The notes below the pieces were generated by a model. The model ran no database searches. It saw nothing but the letters and a program-made list of their open reading frames with translations, and was not told the DNA's origin. 62,000 nucleotides of DNA from assembly GCF_001039355.2 (NCBI RefSeq), contig NW_019773681.1, positions 167,699 through 229,698 on the forward strand. The letters run 5' to 3'. Within the stretch, counting starts at the first letter, position 1. Each line of letters opens with the position of its first letter. The stretch comes from Lingula anatina (taxonomy: Eukaryota > Brachiopoda > Lingulata > Lingulida > Lingulidae). The translations under genes and the position numbers were made by a program. Below are positions 45,740-57,338 of the stretch, in pieces.

Positions 45740-46244
45740 CTTATTGTTCTCCCTTTCTCTTTCTCTCCAACCATCATCTCTGCAAAGTTCTATACTTTTG
45801 TGATGTCTGACAGATAAATGTGCACACATGGCCATTTGAAAAAAATCATAAAAAAGTCATGCATTGGATCAAAAATCCTTGATTGGATCTGTAGCTCTAA
45901 ATAAACTCTGGCTTGATCATAAATGTTTAGGGATCTGTGTACACGGTATACATGCAATCCCCTGCTGTAACCATATTTGTATGATCTCTGTCTTCTCTCC
46001 CGCTTCGGGCAGGAATTTAATGGCCCCCGATCAAACAGATTACCGAGAGATGTTTAGCTCGGATCGTAGCTGTGAAATCGTTGCTAATTGAGTTTGATGT
46101 CAATTTGGCTTGGCAAACAACCATTTCTAGTTGGCCTGTTTGCTATTGAACCTAGTGTCTGTGCTCGTTGATGCCCTCTAAAGACACACACTGCCTTCCG
46201 GGCATCGTGATCAATACTTGAACGTAGCCACTAATACACCAGAC
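44771..46244. other. Intergenic DNA with CT microsatellites
   Basis: No gene recognised. CT runs lie at 44938-44955, 45652-45680 and 45703-45736; the last two are flanked by repeated CAAACT, so they look like one duplicated segment. Confidence 0.55.
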
Positions 46245-46860
46245 TCGAGAAGAACTGATTGAGCATTAGGGCAAACTTGGTGAGGTAAGCGTAAAATTCT
46301 GATGTAGGTCTGATGAAGTGCATAAAAATAGTGGGAAAGGGGGGAATGGGGTTGTGGTTAGTAAGTGGGTGGGTGGGGGGGGTGGGGTGGGGGTGATTAT
46401 ACATGAAGTGGTGTTGAAAGTTTACAGGCACTGTCTGAGAATTAAATACAGAAGGTGTAGCATTGATTGAGCAACGGGTAAATTGGTAAGGTACTAGTAA
46501 GTGTAAACCAACAATCACTTGGTAAATTCTGATGCAGATCTGATATATAGTGCATATACCGGTAGGCGGGTAAAAGAGGGTGGATAATATAGTACTGGGG
46601 TGGCGCTAGCAATTATTTTAGTTTAGCCAATTTACTACTTCTTCATCACTTTTTTGCCCAAATGGTTTATATTTGGCTAAAATCAGTCAAATCAACCCTA
46701 TTTTGTTAAGCCAATTTCAGTCAGTTTTAGCATTTGGCTAAATTGGCGAGTGTTAGCACTACCCCAGGAGTAGGTGGGTGGGGGTGATTAGATGACAGTT
46801 AGTGGTGCTGATAGTTGTAGAAAACACTGTCTGAAAATTAGATACAAAAGGTGTCATGTG
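46245..46860. repeat. Diverged tandem duplication interrupted by a MITE
   Basis: Two copies share TGATTGAGCA, AATTCTGATG[T/C]AG[G/A]TCTGAT, GTGGGTGGG-rich DNA, GGTGATTA and a CACTGTCTGA[G/A]AATTA[A/G]ATACA[G/A]AAGGTGT block. The second copy is split by the family D element at 46595-46767. Confidence 0.75.
46595..46767. mobile_element. Family D MITE, copy 1 (inverted)
   Basis: 173 bp, CTGGGGTGGCGCTAGCA to TGTTAGCACTACCCCAG, with AGTA flanking both sides. The interior carries TTTGGCTAAATTGGCGAGTG, the reverse of the family's left end. The duplicated surroundings confirm its borders. Confidence 0.85.
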
Positions 46861-47099
46861 TTCGCTGTTACCTGTTGTGTTTAAATGTGAGCCCTTGGGC
46901 TGTTGTTCTAGACTGCTGGGGGGTAAAATCAGCTTGAATGCCTACCGTAAGGTACTAGTAGTGTATTTATAAGTGCATTAAAGAAAAATGAGGTGGGTAG
47001 TGATTTACAAACAGAACTGGAGAAAAAATCTATATGTGTAGTCTAAATTAAGACTGCTTGCCACATTAGCTGTAGGACTCTTTCAATCACTCTCTTTCA

Positions 47100-47327
47100 C
47101 TCCCATTTTGTTCTTTGTCTCTCTGTTTTCCCTACTCTCTCTCTCTCAATTTCATTTTGTTAGAACTGCATTTCTCTTTCTCATTCACTCTCTTTTTCTC
47201 TCTCTCCCTTTCTCTTTCCCTTTCAAATTTCCTTCTGTCTCTCTCTCTCTCTCTTTCTTTTTCTCTCTCCTTCTCTTTCTCTCTCCCTTTTAAACTCATC
47301 TCTCTCTCTCAACTTTTTTCTTTCTTC

Positions 47328-47370
<43 letters not shown>
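47100..47370. repeat. CT-rich low-complexity tract
   Basis: 270 bases of CT/TTC runs. The Ser/Leu/Phe-rich open frames here are artefacts of the repeat. Confidence 0.9.
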
Positions 47371-47373
<3 letters not shown>

Positions 47374-48760
47374 ATCAAGTACAAACTCAAACCACATCAG
47401 AGGCAGTCCACATATTAAGTCAACACAACCACTTGGTAATATTTACCCTGCACATTGAGACCCAGCCAGAATTAGAACCCAGTGGCAATATATTCTACGT
47501 AAAAGGTGTCATTGCGTAAATATTGCACGGCGCGAACATAACAGAGCACTTGAGCACTTGGCGACCACCCAGATGGCAGTAATTGTGATAAATTGTGACC
47601 GTTATCAAGTATGAGCAGTATATAAAGCCATTGCAATGGTGGGACCAGAAAGGGGGGTGGGGGGTGCACAGTGTGACATGCATGCCCCTCCCCCTCCTCC
47701 CCCCCCCACCCCTGCATCAGAGGTAGCCCCTTTCTCCCTCGCCTCCCCCTCCCCCACGCACCCAAGAAAGAAGAGGGGGCAGAATAAAAACAGCTAATCA
47801 GATGTTCATTTACAGCATAGAAAAAGTTCACTCTAAATCAAAATTCGATCTAGTCTCTACATTATAGCTCAGATTGGGTCAACTGGGGAAGGGGGTGGGG
47901 GGGGGATGNATTCTTGATCTCTGTTGAGAATAGAAAATGACATTTTGTGGAGAATAGAGAATGACATTTTATTAAGTATGGATGGCATGGGAATGAAATG
48001 ATGACAATGGATATATGTCATATGGTCAGTGGTCCATAAATATTTAGTTATTGAAGATTGACAATTGAGGCCTGGTTTCAAAGTTACAGTAAATGTCACC
48101 TCAAACGACCGCTAAACAGCTATTCTCCTTTTAATATTTCAGTATTAATGAAGAAACTATCATTGTAATTTTAAGTGCATTAAACGATGCTAATGAAATG
48201 GCAGAGTTTTAGCTTAGTTTTCATTTTTTATCATATTGATACCCTCATTTTAAAATATTCCACTGTCGATCATGCTGGTAGATTCAGCTGATGCAACTGC
48301 CAATATCATACATTGATTTAAATCCTGACATAAAGCACCCTGAGTCCCAAAGCTGATTAGAACTTACCTTAAGAGACATTGATTTAGAGCCTGGCATTTA
48401 GAATCCTGAGTTCTAAAAAATTTTGTTAACCGACCTTTGTGAATCCGCATGCATGCATCTCCCTTTTCTAGTTACTGATCTAGACAGACAGACAGCTAAA
48501 CTGATTGGTAAATAAATGAATCCATAAATAAAGGGACAAACAACTAATAAAAGATAAATAAATGGATTATAAACAAATTTGACAGGATCAAATTTCAGTT
48601 ACTAGTACTTGATAGAAATGAGAAATGGAATCATGACCAGTATATATCGTAATGTAGGTCTGGACTAGAAGACCATACATATAGGAAAATTATTCAGTAA
48701 AATTATTGGATTTTTATGGTCTGGTTGTATCTAAATTAAAATTGGAGACTGGGAAAACTC
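47371..48760. other. Intergenic DNA, no gene recognised
   Basis: Contains G- and C-rich runs at 47650-47760 and 47885-47905 with one N at 47909, and a short direct repeat AGAATAGA[A/G]AATGACATTTT at about 47930-47970. Confidence 0.5.
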
Positions 48761-48829
48761 TTAACTGGTGCAGGGAATGCATGTAAAGATAATAGTCCAA
48801 ACATGGGCATTCTTCGATCTTTCTCTCCA

Positions 48830-49560
48830 AGCTGTCATAAATGTTTATGTTTCACAAGTTGAATTATTGAACGTCATTATTGGATTCTGCTCTACATCTT
48901 CCCATGTGGAAGTGAGTGTAATGAAATGGGAAGAGCCAGTTTTGTTGGGTTCAAGAAATAAAGGACACTTTGTCATAGTCAGACTTCGCCATTGTCATTT
49001 GCTGGTAGGAGGGGGTAAACCCCAGCTTTGGGGGTCCCCCCCCCCCCTGAAAATAATCATATGTCAAGTGAAAAAAGACAAAACCAAGCAACATTTCGTA
49101 CCCTGTTCCCTAAATTTCTTAGTAAAATTACCCTTGTCTATTACATTGAATTTTTGCCTGAAAGAAACAAGTCCAGATTTTTTTTTTCTTTTTGTCACGT
49201 AAGCAAAATTCGGATCTTCTAGTGAACTTAGTACATGGATGACAAGCTATCATAAATACTAAAATCTCCTGACTTCAATTATTGAATGCTGTTATTGGAT
49301 AGCTGAGTTGTATGTATGTATATATGTGTGAAGTAAAACAAGACAAAACCAAGCAACATTTCTTACCTTGTTCCCCTTAACCTCTTAGTAAAAATGTCCC
49401 TGTCTTTGATTTTTATTCTTTTTTTAATTTATTGCCTGAAGGAAAGAACTCCATAATGTTTTATTATTATTATTATTATTTTTTTTGGTCACATAATCAA
49501 AATTCAGGATCTTCTAGTGCACTTAGTACAAGGATGACAAGATGCCATAAATGCTTAAAT
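48830..49560. repeat. Tandem duplication of about 300 bp (two to three partial copies)
   Basis: Shared blocks: AATTATTGAA[C/T]G[T/C]..TTATTGGAT; GACAAAACCAAGCAACATTTC; TTAGTAAAA; TTGCCTGAA[A/G]GAAA; and GATCTTCTAGTG[A/C]ACTTAGTACA[T/A]GGATGACAAG. The copies are at about 48858-49235 and 49285-49545, with a third start at 49560. Confidence 0.8.
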
Positions 49561-49899
49561 CTCCTGACTTAAATTATTAAACGCTATTATTGGATTGTTT
49601 GAGTTGTATGAGGCAGGTGGCTTGTTCAAGCTCTCCAGGGTGACAGCTGCTGAGGGACTTGGATTGATTGTTTAAATCCTTGCTTGATGGAGAGGAAGGC
49701 ATGGATTGATATTAAGGTAATTTCTGTAAATTTTCAACTGACAATAAAGGTTTGATATTTTGTATCTTTTTTTGTAATTTTAAAAAGTGGTACTACAGAT
49801 GCATCTCGATGTTACTGACATTAAATCATTTAGCACTGGTCACTAAGTGCACAGGATTAAGACAAATGAAAATGGATTTTTAATATGTTATGCTCAACC

Positions 49900-50038
49900 T
49901 TTGTTGATATTATATTACTTAAGTTTATCATTTTAGACACAATAATTCACTTTCTAACATGAAGCCAACTGATTTTACAAAACTTTTTTTCCAAACATTT
50001 TATTTATTTAATTATCTATTTTTTATTTATCTATTAAT

Positions 50039-50073
<35 letters not shown>

Positions 50074-50850
50074 TTTGGGAAGGGGTGTGATCATTTATTA
50101 AAATATTTCAAAGTTATGGAATTATTACCGTATACAACTTTCTACAGCCCGCAGGTGTGTGTCCGTGTGTGTTCGTTTAATGCATTTAATGCACGTGATT
50201 GAAATGTTGTACGTGATGTGGATTAGGATGTGACATGAAATACCTACAGGCAAGATGGAAACTCCAGACTAGTTTTGGCCCGATATATTACCTTAATGTT
50301 GCCTAAGGTATGGTTTTATTTATTTATTTATTTATTTTTAATTTAATTTTTTTTTTTTCATTCAACCAGTATTATTTTTGTCCAGTGAGAGACATACAAC
50401 ATAGATTTCCTGCATGGGGCTAGTTTAACCAAAGACTTTCACCAAAAGTTGGATTTAATTCATGTTCGACCAATAAGAATTTGTTACTTCTTTATTTTGG
50501 AAGGGGTCTGATGATTTATTAAAGTTGTTCAAAATTATTGAGTTATTACCATCAACAACTTTCTACAGCCCCCAGGTGTGTGTCCGTGTTTTCGTTTAAT
50601 GCATGTGTTGAGCGTGATGTGGATTAGGATGCGATATGAAATCAGCTCCAGGCAACAAGGAAACCTCAGACTAGTTTTGGCCTGGTATATAACCTTAATG
50701 TTGCCTAAGATCTCTTTTTATAATTTATTTATTTTTTTTTTCACCCAGTATTATTTTTGACCAGTGAGAGACAGACTACATAGAGTGCCTGCGTTGGGGC
50801 ATTACATGTTTAACTAAAGACTCACTGAAAGTCTGTTTAAATTGTTAGAC
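49900..50850. repeat. Tandem duplication of about 415 bp with (TTTA)n
   Basis: GGAAGGGGT[G/C]TGAT[C/G]ATTTATTAAA, TACAACTTTCTACAGCCC, AGGTGTGTGTCCGTGT and TTTTGGCC[C/T]G[A/G]TATAT..CCTTAATGTTGCCTAAG recur at about 50080-50310 and 50498-50712. (TTTA)n runs lie at 50001-50075 and 50310-50335. A further diverged piece of the same segment is at 52435-52580. Confidence 0.8.
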
Positions 50851-51158
50851 CAATATCTTTGTCTACTATATTTGTGTGCTACTAGATAAGTCAGCAATGG
50901 CCCCTTTCTATAAAACTTCATACCTATTTTTTGAAGTTTGAAGAAAGAATTCATTTGTTTCATATCTCAGAGAAACAGTCAATTCATTTTAGTGGACTAA
51001 AAGAGATAGATTATCCTAAAGTAGACAAAAAATACCCCATCTCATCTTAATACCAATTTTCAGTTTTATTTGTTCCTTTAATTTGTGAAAGCAACTCTGA
51101 AACTCTGAATTCTCTAAAGTGCTCTCTGGGTAGTTACCTATCTTAGATATATATTACA

Positions 51159-51382
51159 CCCCATTTCCATAGATTTTTAGATCGTTCTATCCCTGTGGGG
51201 AGTCTCACTAGATTACTGTCGGCTTGGCCAGCTTAAGCGTCTGTCCCGCCAACTAAAAGCTGTAAGGGGGTAATTAACTATGGTGCCCGCTCGGCTGACT
51301 GCAATTTGGCGAGAACCCCCAGGGAGTTAGGTCAATCTAAATCTTAATCTTTAGATCAATCTAAATCTCTGGGAAAGCACCC
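51159..51382. mobile_element. Family A foldback MITE, copy 11
   Basis: Almost the same as the 8.0 kb copy: CCCCATTTCCATAGATTTT to CTCTGGGAAAGCACCC. Confidence 0.88.
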
Positions 51383-51639
51383 TAAAAAAGAGACGGATGT
51401 GGTTTATATCTTTAGGCAAATATTACATATCAGCTAGTATATTTCTCCTCCTTATTCTTCCGTACCATGTTAACACTCATCACGATGCATGCAAATGACA
51501 ATGCCAATACACCGTATATCGCATGTTTGTAATTTGGCCAATCTGTTCTGCTTTTCCTAGACACAAACATCCTCGTTTTGTATTTATTTGTGTGCTCTAC
51601 TTCTTTAACTATACAAATAGAATTTTTTTGTATTGATTT

Positions 51640-52265
51640 TTTTTTTTTTTTATTTATAGAGATAAAACATGATTAAAGCAAAAATAGATGATAGTATGCT
51701 AAGTCTGTAATGAGAGTTTTGGTTATAGGCATGAAATATTTATAATTATTTCAGTGTGCTGCTCCATCAATTATTTGTCTCTTTGATCTTAGCCAACTTA
51801 AATAATAATTTTATGACGTGCATTTTAAAAGAAAAGAACAAACATAAGCATGAATATTTGAAATTTGGCTGATGATGGCTGCATTTCTTGAAGGTCCCTC
51901 TAATAAAAAGAAATGAAGTGGATTAGTGATAAACATTGAATAATGTTGATTAATGATATTAACGTAGTATGAACGCCTGAAATATCTACATTTAAAATAT
52001 AATTTCCAAACAAATTTATGTCTCAAATTTTTGTGTTATTTTATTTATAGATAAAGATAATTTTTTTAAAAACAAAAATAGATGACAATGTGGTAAACGT
52101 GAGACATTTATGGGTATAGACATAAAAAATTTGAATTTATTTGTCTGCGCTGCTCCATCAACCATATATAATAATCAAGATTAATGTATTGATTTATTTT
52201 ATTTATAGAAATAGATCATGACTATAAGAAATATAGGTGAGGCTGTGTCAGGTATTCAGGTATGG
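51640..52265. repeat. Three diverged direct repeats of about 130-400 bp spacing
   Basis: TTTATTTATAGA, then ATAGATGA, then GGTATAGGCAT-like and GCTGCTCCATCAA blocks begin at about 51650, 52042 and 52196. The third is truncated. Confidence 0.65.
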
Positions 52266-52743
52266 AGTAATTTTTTAGTTGACGTCAATGCCAGATGACA
52301 AGAAGCTTGACAGTGACAGATTACATTATGGGTTATTGTAGTATCTTTATATAGTAGGTGATGGAAATATTACTTATAGAAGACTGACTATTTCTGATAT
52401 GAAATACGTATTCAAAATAATCGTTTTTTGACACATACAACAATAAACTTTCTCATGCAAAGCCAACTGGTTTTGTAAAAGCCTTTATATTAACTTTTCT
52501 AATATAACTGATATTACTTTTTTATTTTTTGAAGGGGGAGGTAGTAATCAGTTTTTTTTAAATTATCGAATAATAATGGTACTTTCACAGAGTGCTTCAC
52601 AGGCCATGGTAGTTAATTTTAATTATTCTCTTATAAGTCATAAATTGATGAAACATCCTCATGTAATATTTAACGCAATGTGTGACAGTCGTAACATGTC
52701 TTTATCATCAAGGAAACATTCAACTCTTTGTCATCACCTTTGA

Positions 52744-52815
52744 ATGTAATTTACAAGAAACCCCTCGGAGATGGGTCGATCCTGCTAGATCAATCTACGT
52801 ATGGGAACGGGGTCT
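52744..52815. mobile_element. Family A-type half element
   Basis: GAAACCCCTCGGAGATGGGTCGATC and CTGCTAGATC... to TGGGAACGGGG match one arm of the 37.4 kb type. The other arm is missing. Confidence 0.5.
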
Positions 52816-53828
52816 TAAACTGGTCAGTTGCCCAGTTGATCAATACCACATGTATACACTTCACTGACCACCCATTAGGACATGCCAATTAAACTTTGGT
52901 CAATTAATTATTCCTGAAGTGTTGGGCAAATTACTTACACGGTATTTGTATGATCATTCGGTCAATAGTTATAAAGTCCTCGAGGCTTGTTTGCACATTA
53001 TGTCCAGTATTAAATTTTATTTGGTCATTTGATTTCCAGTGGATATTTCAATTTATTTTTATCCAATAAGCTACTGAAATATTCATGACCTGGTCTATAT
53101 AGTCTGATATTTGACTTTTTTTCATTATATTTGAATATAGGTTTTCTATATTTACTTCTCTCTTAACGCGGGACAAAGTTTACTCAATCGCTGTGTGGTA
53201 TTAATATTGAGTAGACTTTGAGTATGAAATATCCACACTAGAGAAGTAATGGATGTTGTTTCTCAAGCTATAATTTCAGTCCTTAAAAGGTTTAAATATT
53301 GACTACGGTAATAATTTTAACTTTTCAAGCACCTTGTACAATTTTAGTATACTTTTTCGATTTTGTTAAGTTACCCTTTAAATGTACATCTGTTCGAAAA
53401 TACAACTAAATTTTCAAAACTTTAAAAACAACATTTCAAATATTACTAACAAAAACATTAATCGTTATTAGGAAATGTATTATTTCATTTTGTGCGAATG
53501 AAATGAGTAATTACCATAGTCGTGTGTCCTTGTGCTGGATTGGTTTATCTGAATTATTTGCTGGAGACAAATAAATGTACATACAGGTTCGTGTATGGAG
53601 TTTTTTCTCATATTGAACCACGTTTTGCAGTGTTATCAACGCAGCCTTAGTTTTGGACACTTTCCAAGTTAAACTTCACAACTTTAGTGATTAAACAGGT
53701 GGGTGAATTTGCGTTGTCTAGCATGTCTGGTTTTATAATTTCTGTATTTTATAACGTAATGATGATGATAATGATAATTTTGTTGAAGTATTATGCATAC
53801 ACTCCATGCTAAAAGATTGTACACGTAT
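52816..53828. other. Intergenic DNA, nothing recognised
   Basis: AT-rich, no open frame of note and no clear repeat. Confidence 0.5.
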
Positions 53829-54006
53829 CAGGGGCAGATTCAGAGATATTTTCCGACAGTCTTCCAAATTATCTTTGTTGATCCATCCTCCATTTTTGAC
53901 TGTCTTCCAACAGAAAAATTAAAAAAAATTAGATGCCCATTAATGTAAACTTGAAAAATCTGACCATCTTCCGGAAGACCCAGAAGACGGCCTTAATTTG
54001 CCCCTG
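53829..54006. mobile_element. Family E hAT-like MITE, copy 2
   Basis: CAGGGGCAGATTCAGAG to AATTTGCCCCTG, 178 bp, same interior as the 40.4 kb copy (CCATCCTCCATTTTTGAC, CTTCCGGAAGACCCAGAAG). Confidence 0.82.
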
Positions 54007-54037
54007 TGTATGAAATCTTAAGAAGGTGAAATATAAT

Positions 54038-54265
54038 TAACATTAAGACAAGAGTTGTTATATCCAAATATAAGAGAAAAAATGTCACAGTTTAAAGAGC
54101 ATGGTGTAGAATTACATAAAAGCTGCTGAAAATGCTATATAATCTATATGTATGCAGAATTACACAGTTTAAGACAAGAGCTGTTATATCCAAATATAAA
54201 AGAATAAATGTCACAGTTAAAAGAGCACAGTGTAGAACTACCTAAAAGCTACTGAAAATGTAATA
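54038..54265. repeat. Two tandem copies of a unit of about 126 bp
   Basis: AAGACAAGAG[T/C]TGTTATATCC, AATGTCACAGTT and AGCT[G/A]CTGAAAATG recur 126 bases apart. Confidence 0.85.
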
Positions 54266-54941
54266 TGGAATAAAAGTACAGCTGAATCATTTGGCTAGAG
54301 AACATTTGGCATAGTATTTAGAAGCCAGAGGCATGTTAAGGGGACAGACACGTACATGTCAACTCTCATGGTCTCCCTGTCTGTATATATATTCTGAACA
54401 GTCTGTCTGTCCCCGTCGTCACCGTCTCTGTCCGACACATATGATGTTTGCCCCATAACTTTCACACCGTATTTTTGTTTTACTTTAAATTTACTGGGAG
54501 GCTTTGTTTGGTAAAAATGCAGGTTGCTTTCAAAAATAGGCAAGATTGGTTTACATTTACTGAAACAGGCAATAAAAAAAAATGTTCCATGTTCTATCTC
54601 CCAGCTAACATTATACGAACTAATGTATGCTATTATCCCGGAGCACTTTGACTGGCAAATGTGATGTAATGTGATATGTAACCTGGGGACATTGAGAGGG
54701 ATGTTCTCTGGCTGTTACCAACACACTCACACATTGGCTTTCATGGTAATTCATTGAATTATTCACATTGCTTGAAGTAGAAATTTTTCAGGCACATTGT
54801 TTTTGACCAAAAATTCAGTGTTTTGCTGATACTGATATTCATAAATTCCATAGGCTGCATTGTAAGTGTACGCCATCACCTAATCTGACGAAAAAGCATC
54901 TATTTTCCAGTGTTTGGGGCTGTTCAGAGTAATGTAGGTTG

Positions 54942-55113
54942 CTGGGGTAGGGCTAACACTCGCCAATTTAGCCAAATGCTAAAACTGACTTAAATTGGCT
55001 AAAGAAAAAGGGCTTGATTTGACATATTTTAGCCAAATTGTAACCATTTTGATAACAAATTGACAAAAATGTGGTGATTGGCTAAGCAAAAAATTTTGCT
55101 AGCACTACCCCAG
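54942..55113. mobile_element. Family D MITE, copy 2
   Basis: 172 bp: CTGGGGTAGGGCTAACACTC to TGCTAGCACTACCCCAG. Interior rich in TTTAGCC/GGCTAA motifs in both orientations. Confidence 0.85.
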
Positions 55114-55574
55114 GTTTGTAATATTTTTTGCACACTAACGCTGTAGTGACTCTCACTGATTGCAATCAGCTTAACAGACATAATTATTATTACTTTAAAT
55201 AATAATTACTGTTTGATTTATTACTTTAACGTAATAATTCTTAAAATTTTTGAACACCTCTCTCTTCCATTCTGTTCATTTTTATTTATTTTTTTATTAT
55301 TATGATTTCAAGTTGTTCACATATATGCAGTACAGATACTGTAACAGTACTTTCTGAGGCATTCTAGCCTAGCTTACTTTCAAAAACTGTTTCATCATCT
55401 GTGTCATTAGTAACAGACAAAACATATTGTGAAAAGTGATTAATCAGTTTGTTTTGCATTTGGTAAGTAGTCAGTAATCAGATTATGATGTCATTCCCCA
55501 GCCGTCCATATGTGTTATCATGTTCAGTTACTCATGATTTCAGTTACTCATGACTACAGAGGTTATTTTTCAGT

Positions 55575-55905
55575 TTTAGGGTCTGTTTGAAACCAAGTTG
55601 ATCCAGGAACTAACTGATCTGTGGATCAAAAATGGTGACCCACTTAAAAGTTTGCTATGCAATCACCTCTGGGGTAGCACTAACACTCACCAGTTTAGCC
55701 AAATGCCAAAACTGCCTTCAATTGGCTAAACAAAATAGAGTTGATTTGACTTGCTTTAGTCAAATTGAAATCATTTTGCGAAAAAAAAAGTAATGAAAAA
55801 GTAGTGATTTGGCTAAGTGAAAATATTTGCGGGGATTATGTGGCATGCTTTGAAGTTAGCCTGCCATATTTGATTCATGGACCAATTAGTCTGCAGATGA
55901 GTGGA
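55575..55905. mobile_element. Family C foldback MITE split by a family D element
   Basis: Left arm 55575-55668 (GGGTCTGTTTGAAACC, GATCAAAAATGGTGACCCAC) and right arm about 55830-55905 (GGGGATTATGTGGCATGCTT, GCCATATTTGATTCATGGAC). The DNA between them is a family D insertion. Confidence 0.8.
55669..55829. mobile_element. Family D MITE, copy 3 (nested, right end truncated)
   Basis: Starts CTGGGGTAGCACTAACACTC and runs to GGCTAAGTGAAAATATTTGC; the final CACTACCCCAG is lost. Inserted in a family C element. Confidence 0.8.
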
Positions 55906-55948
55906 CCTTTTCTTGTCAAAAAAAGGCCCTTCTTTCATACCCTCTGTT

Positions 55949-55979
55949 GCCCCCCCCCCCCCCCACACACACACACACA
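55949..55979. repeat. Poly-C followed by (CA)n
   Basis: C16-17 then CA units. The same C-run plus CA arrangement recurs at 56176-56213. Confidence 0.9.
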
Positions 55980-55980
55980 T

Positions 55981-56175
55981 GGGTTGCATTCAAAACCAGA
56001 GTTGATCCGAGGACTAACAGATCTGCAAATCAAATATGGCTGACCTACTTGAAAGCTTACCCCATATTTCCATAGGGAATCTGTTCAGTGTTTTTTTGGG
56101 GTTCATGCAGCATGCTTTCATACTTATTTCGTGGATGTGTTAGTCCCGCGGATTATGTTCTGAATATGCGCTGTC
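55981..56175. mobile_element. Family C foldback MITE, copy 3
   Basis: GGGTTGCATTCAAAACCAGAG, GATCTGCAAATCAAATATGG and GGGGTTCATGCAGCATGCTT, ending TTCTGAATATGCGCTG. Lies exactly between the two poly-C/(CA)n tracts. Confidence 0.8.
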
Positions 56176-56213
56176 CCCCCCCCCCCCCCCACACACACAC
56201 ACACACACACACA
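56176..56213. repeat. Poly-C followed by (CA)n, second copy
   Basis: C run of about 15, then CA units. Confidence 0.9.
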
Positions 56214-56866
56214 GGAATGAATGTTGACCAGATTTGATGAGCAATCACCATACTGATCTATATGTATATATATATGAAATCATATCAGTGCTTCCTAACT
56301 GCAGGCAAGTTGTTACATACACGTGGGCTGAGAATTGACGTTTTGCATTGTATAGAGTCATTAAGAGCTCAGTTTAAGGTGAACCATTTGTCAGAAAGTG
56401 GTCTTAAATGTGTTAATTGCTAGTCGTCAGGATGACAGGATTGATTAACGCGGTCTTGTTAAGTGTTAATTGCAGTGGGTAGATTTGGGAGTTGAAGGAA
56501 ATGTTTACTGCCACCGCCTTGCGTTGGTTTGTGGGAACTGTTAACATTTCTGTTCCAGCTGTCTTGAATTCATTGACATCATTTTGTAGATTGGGGTTTC
56601 AAGAAGACATTTGTATGCCTGGTAGTGTTCAGACATAGAAGCATATGTGAATATTGACAGCGCCTGTGTCACGTAAGCTGTGGGCATTTCTGTTTAATCA
56701 GCCTAAAATGTGTTGATTTTAGTGGGTAGATCAGGATTACAAAGATGCATATATGTAGTAATTTTCAGACATGCACGTGTCTCACCGTCGCACAGTTTGT
56801 GCTGTACAGCATTATGGGAACTGTGCACTTGAAAGATACTAGTGCAATCTTCCACTATCATTGACT

Positions 56867-57105
56867 GGGCTCCCATACCGAGATCGATTTAAGAGGATCA
56901 ATCCATCTACAAGGGGTTTCTCACTAAATAGCTTTCAGCTTAAGCAGGTTAGATGTCTGGCACGCCTACTGAAGCTGCTTAGGATAATTAATTACCCCCT
57001 AGCAGCTTCTGTAGGCATGATGTACATCTAAACCGCTTATGTTGATTGCAATTCAGTGAGAATCCCCTCAGAGATAGATCGATCGACATTTAGTACGATA
57101 AGGTC
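56867..57105. mobile_element. Family A-type foldback MITE (37.4 kb subtype), copy 12
   Basis: GGCTCCCATACCGAGATCGA, CTCACTAAATAGCTTTCAG, core GATAATTAATTACCCCCTAG, then AATCCCCTCAGAGATAGATC. It ends about 60 bases before the PKI exon. Confidence 0.75.
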
Positions 57106-57159
57106 TGACATTGATCCCATTGATGAAGTCTAATCTTTTCAATTTCAACTCCCTTTCAG

Positions 57160-57338
57160 CTCGTGATTCATGCCGCAGATGACGGACTGCGAGACATCCA
57201 CAACGTCGCTCGAAACATTTGTGAACACAGGGCGGACGGGGAGACGGAATGCGTTGCCGGACATCCTTGATGCACAGCATGCCGCCGTAGGCACCAGCGA
57301 CATAACCTTTGACCTTTCTAAGCTTTCGGGACCATCAG
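57160..57338 (+). CDS. PKI pseudosubstrate exon
   Basis: Acceptor CCCTTTCAG at 57151-57159, donor GTAATT at 57339. Codes for residues 1-53, including both kinase-binding segments. Confidence 0.9.

Noticed and set aside
47108-47519. Two long Ser/Leu/Phe-rich open frames
   Set aside because: Translated CT-rich low-complexity DNA; both frames are open only because the tract lacks stops.
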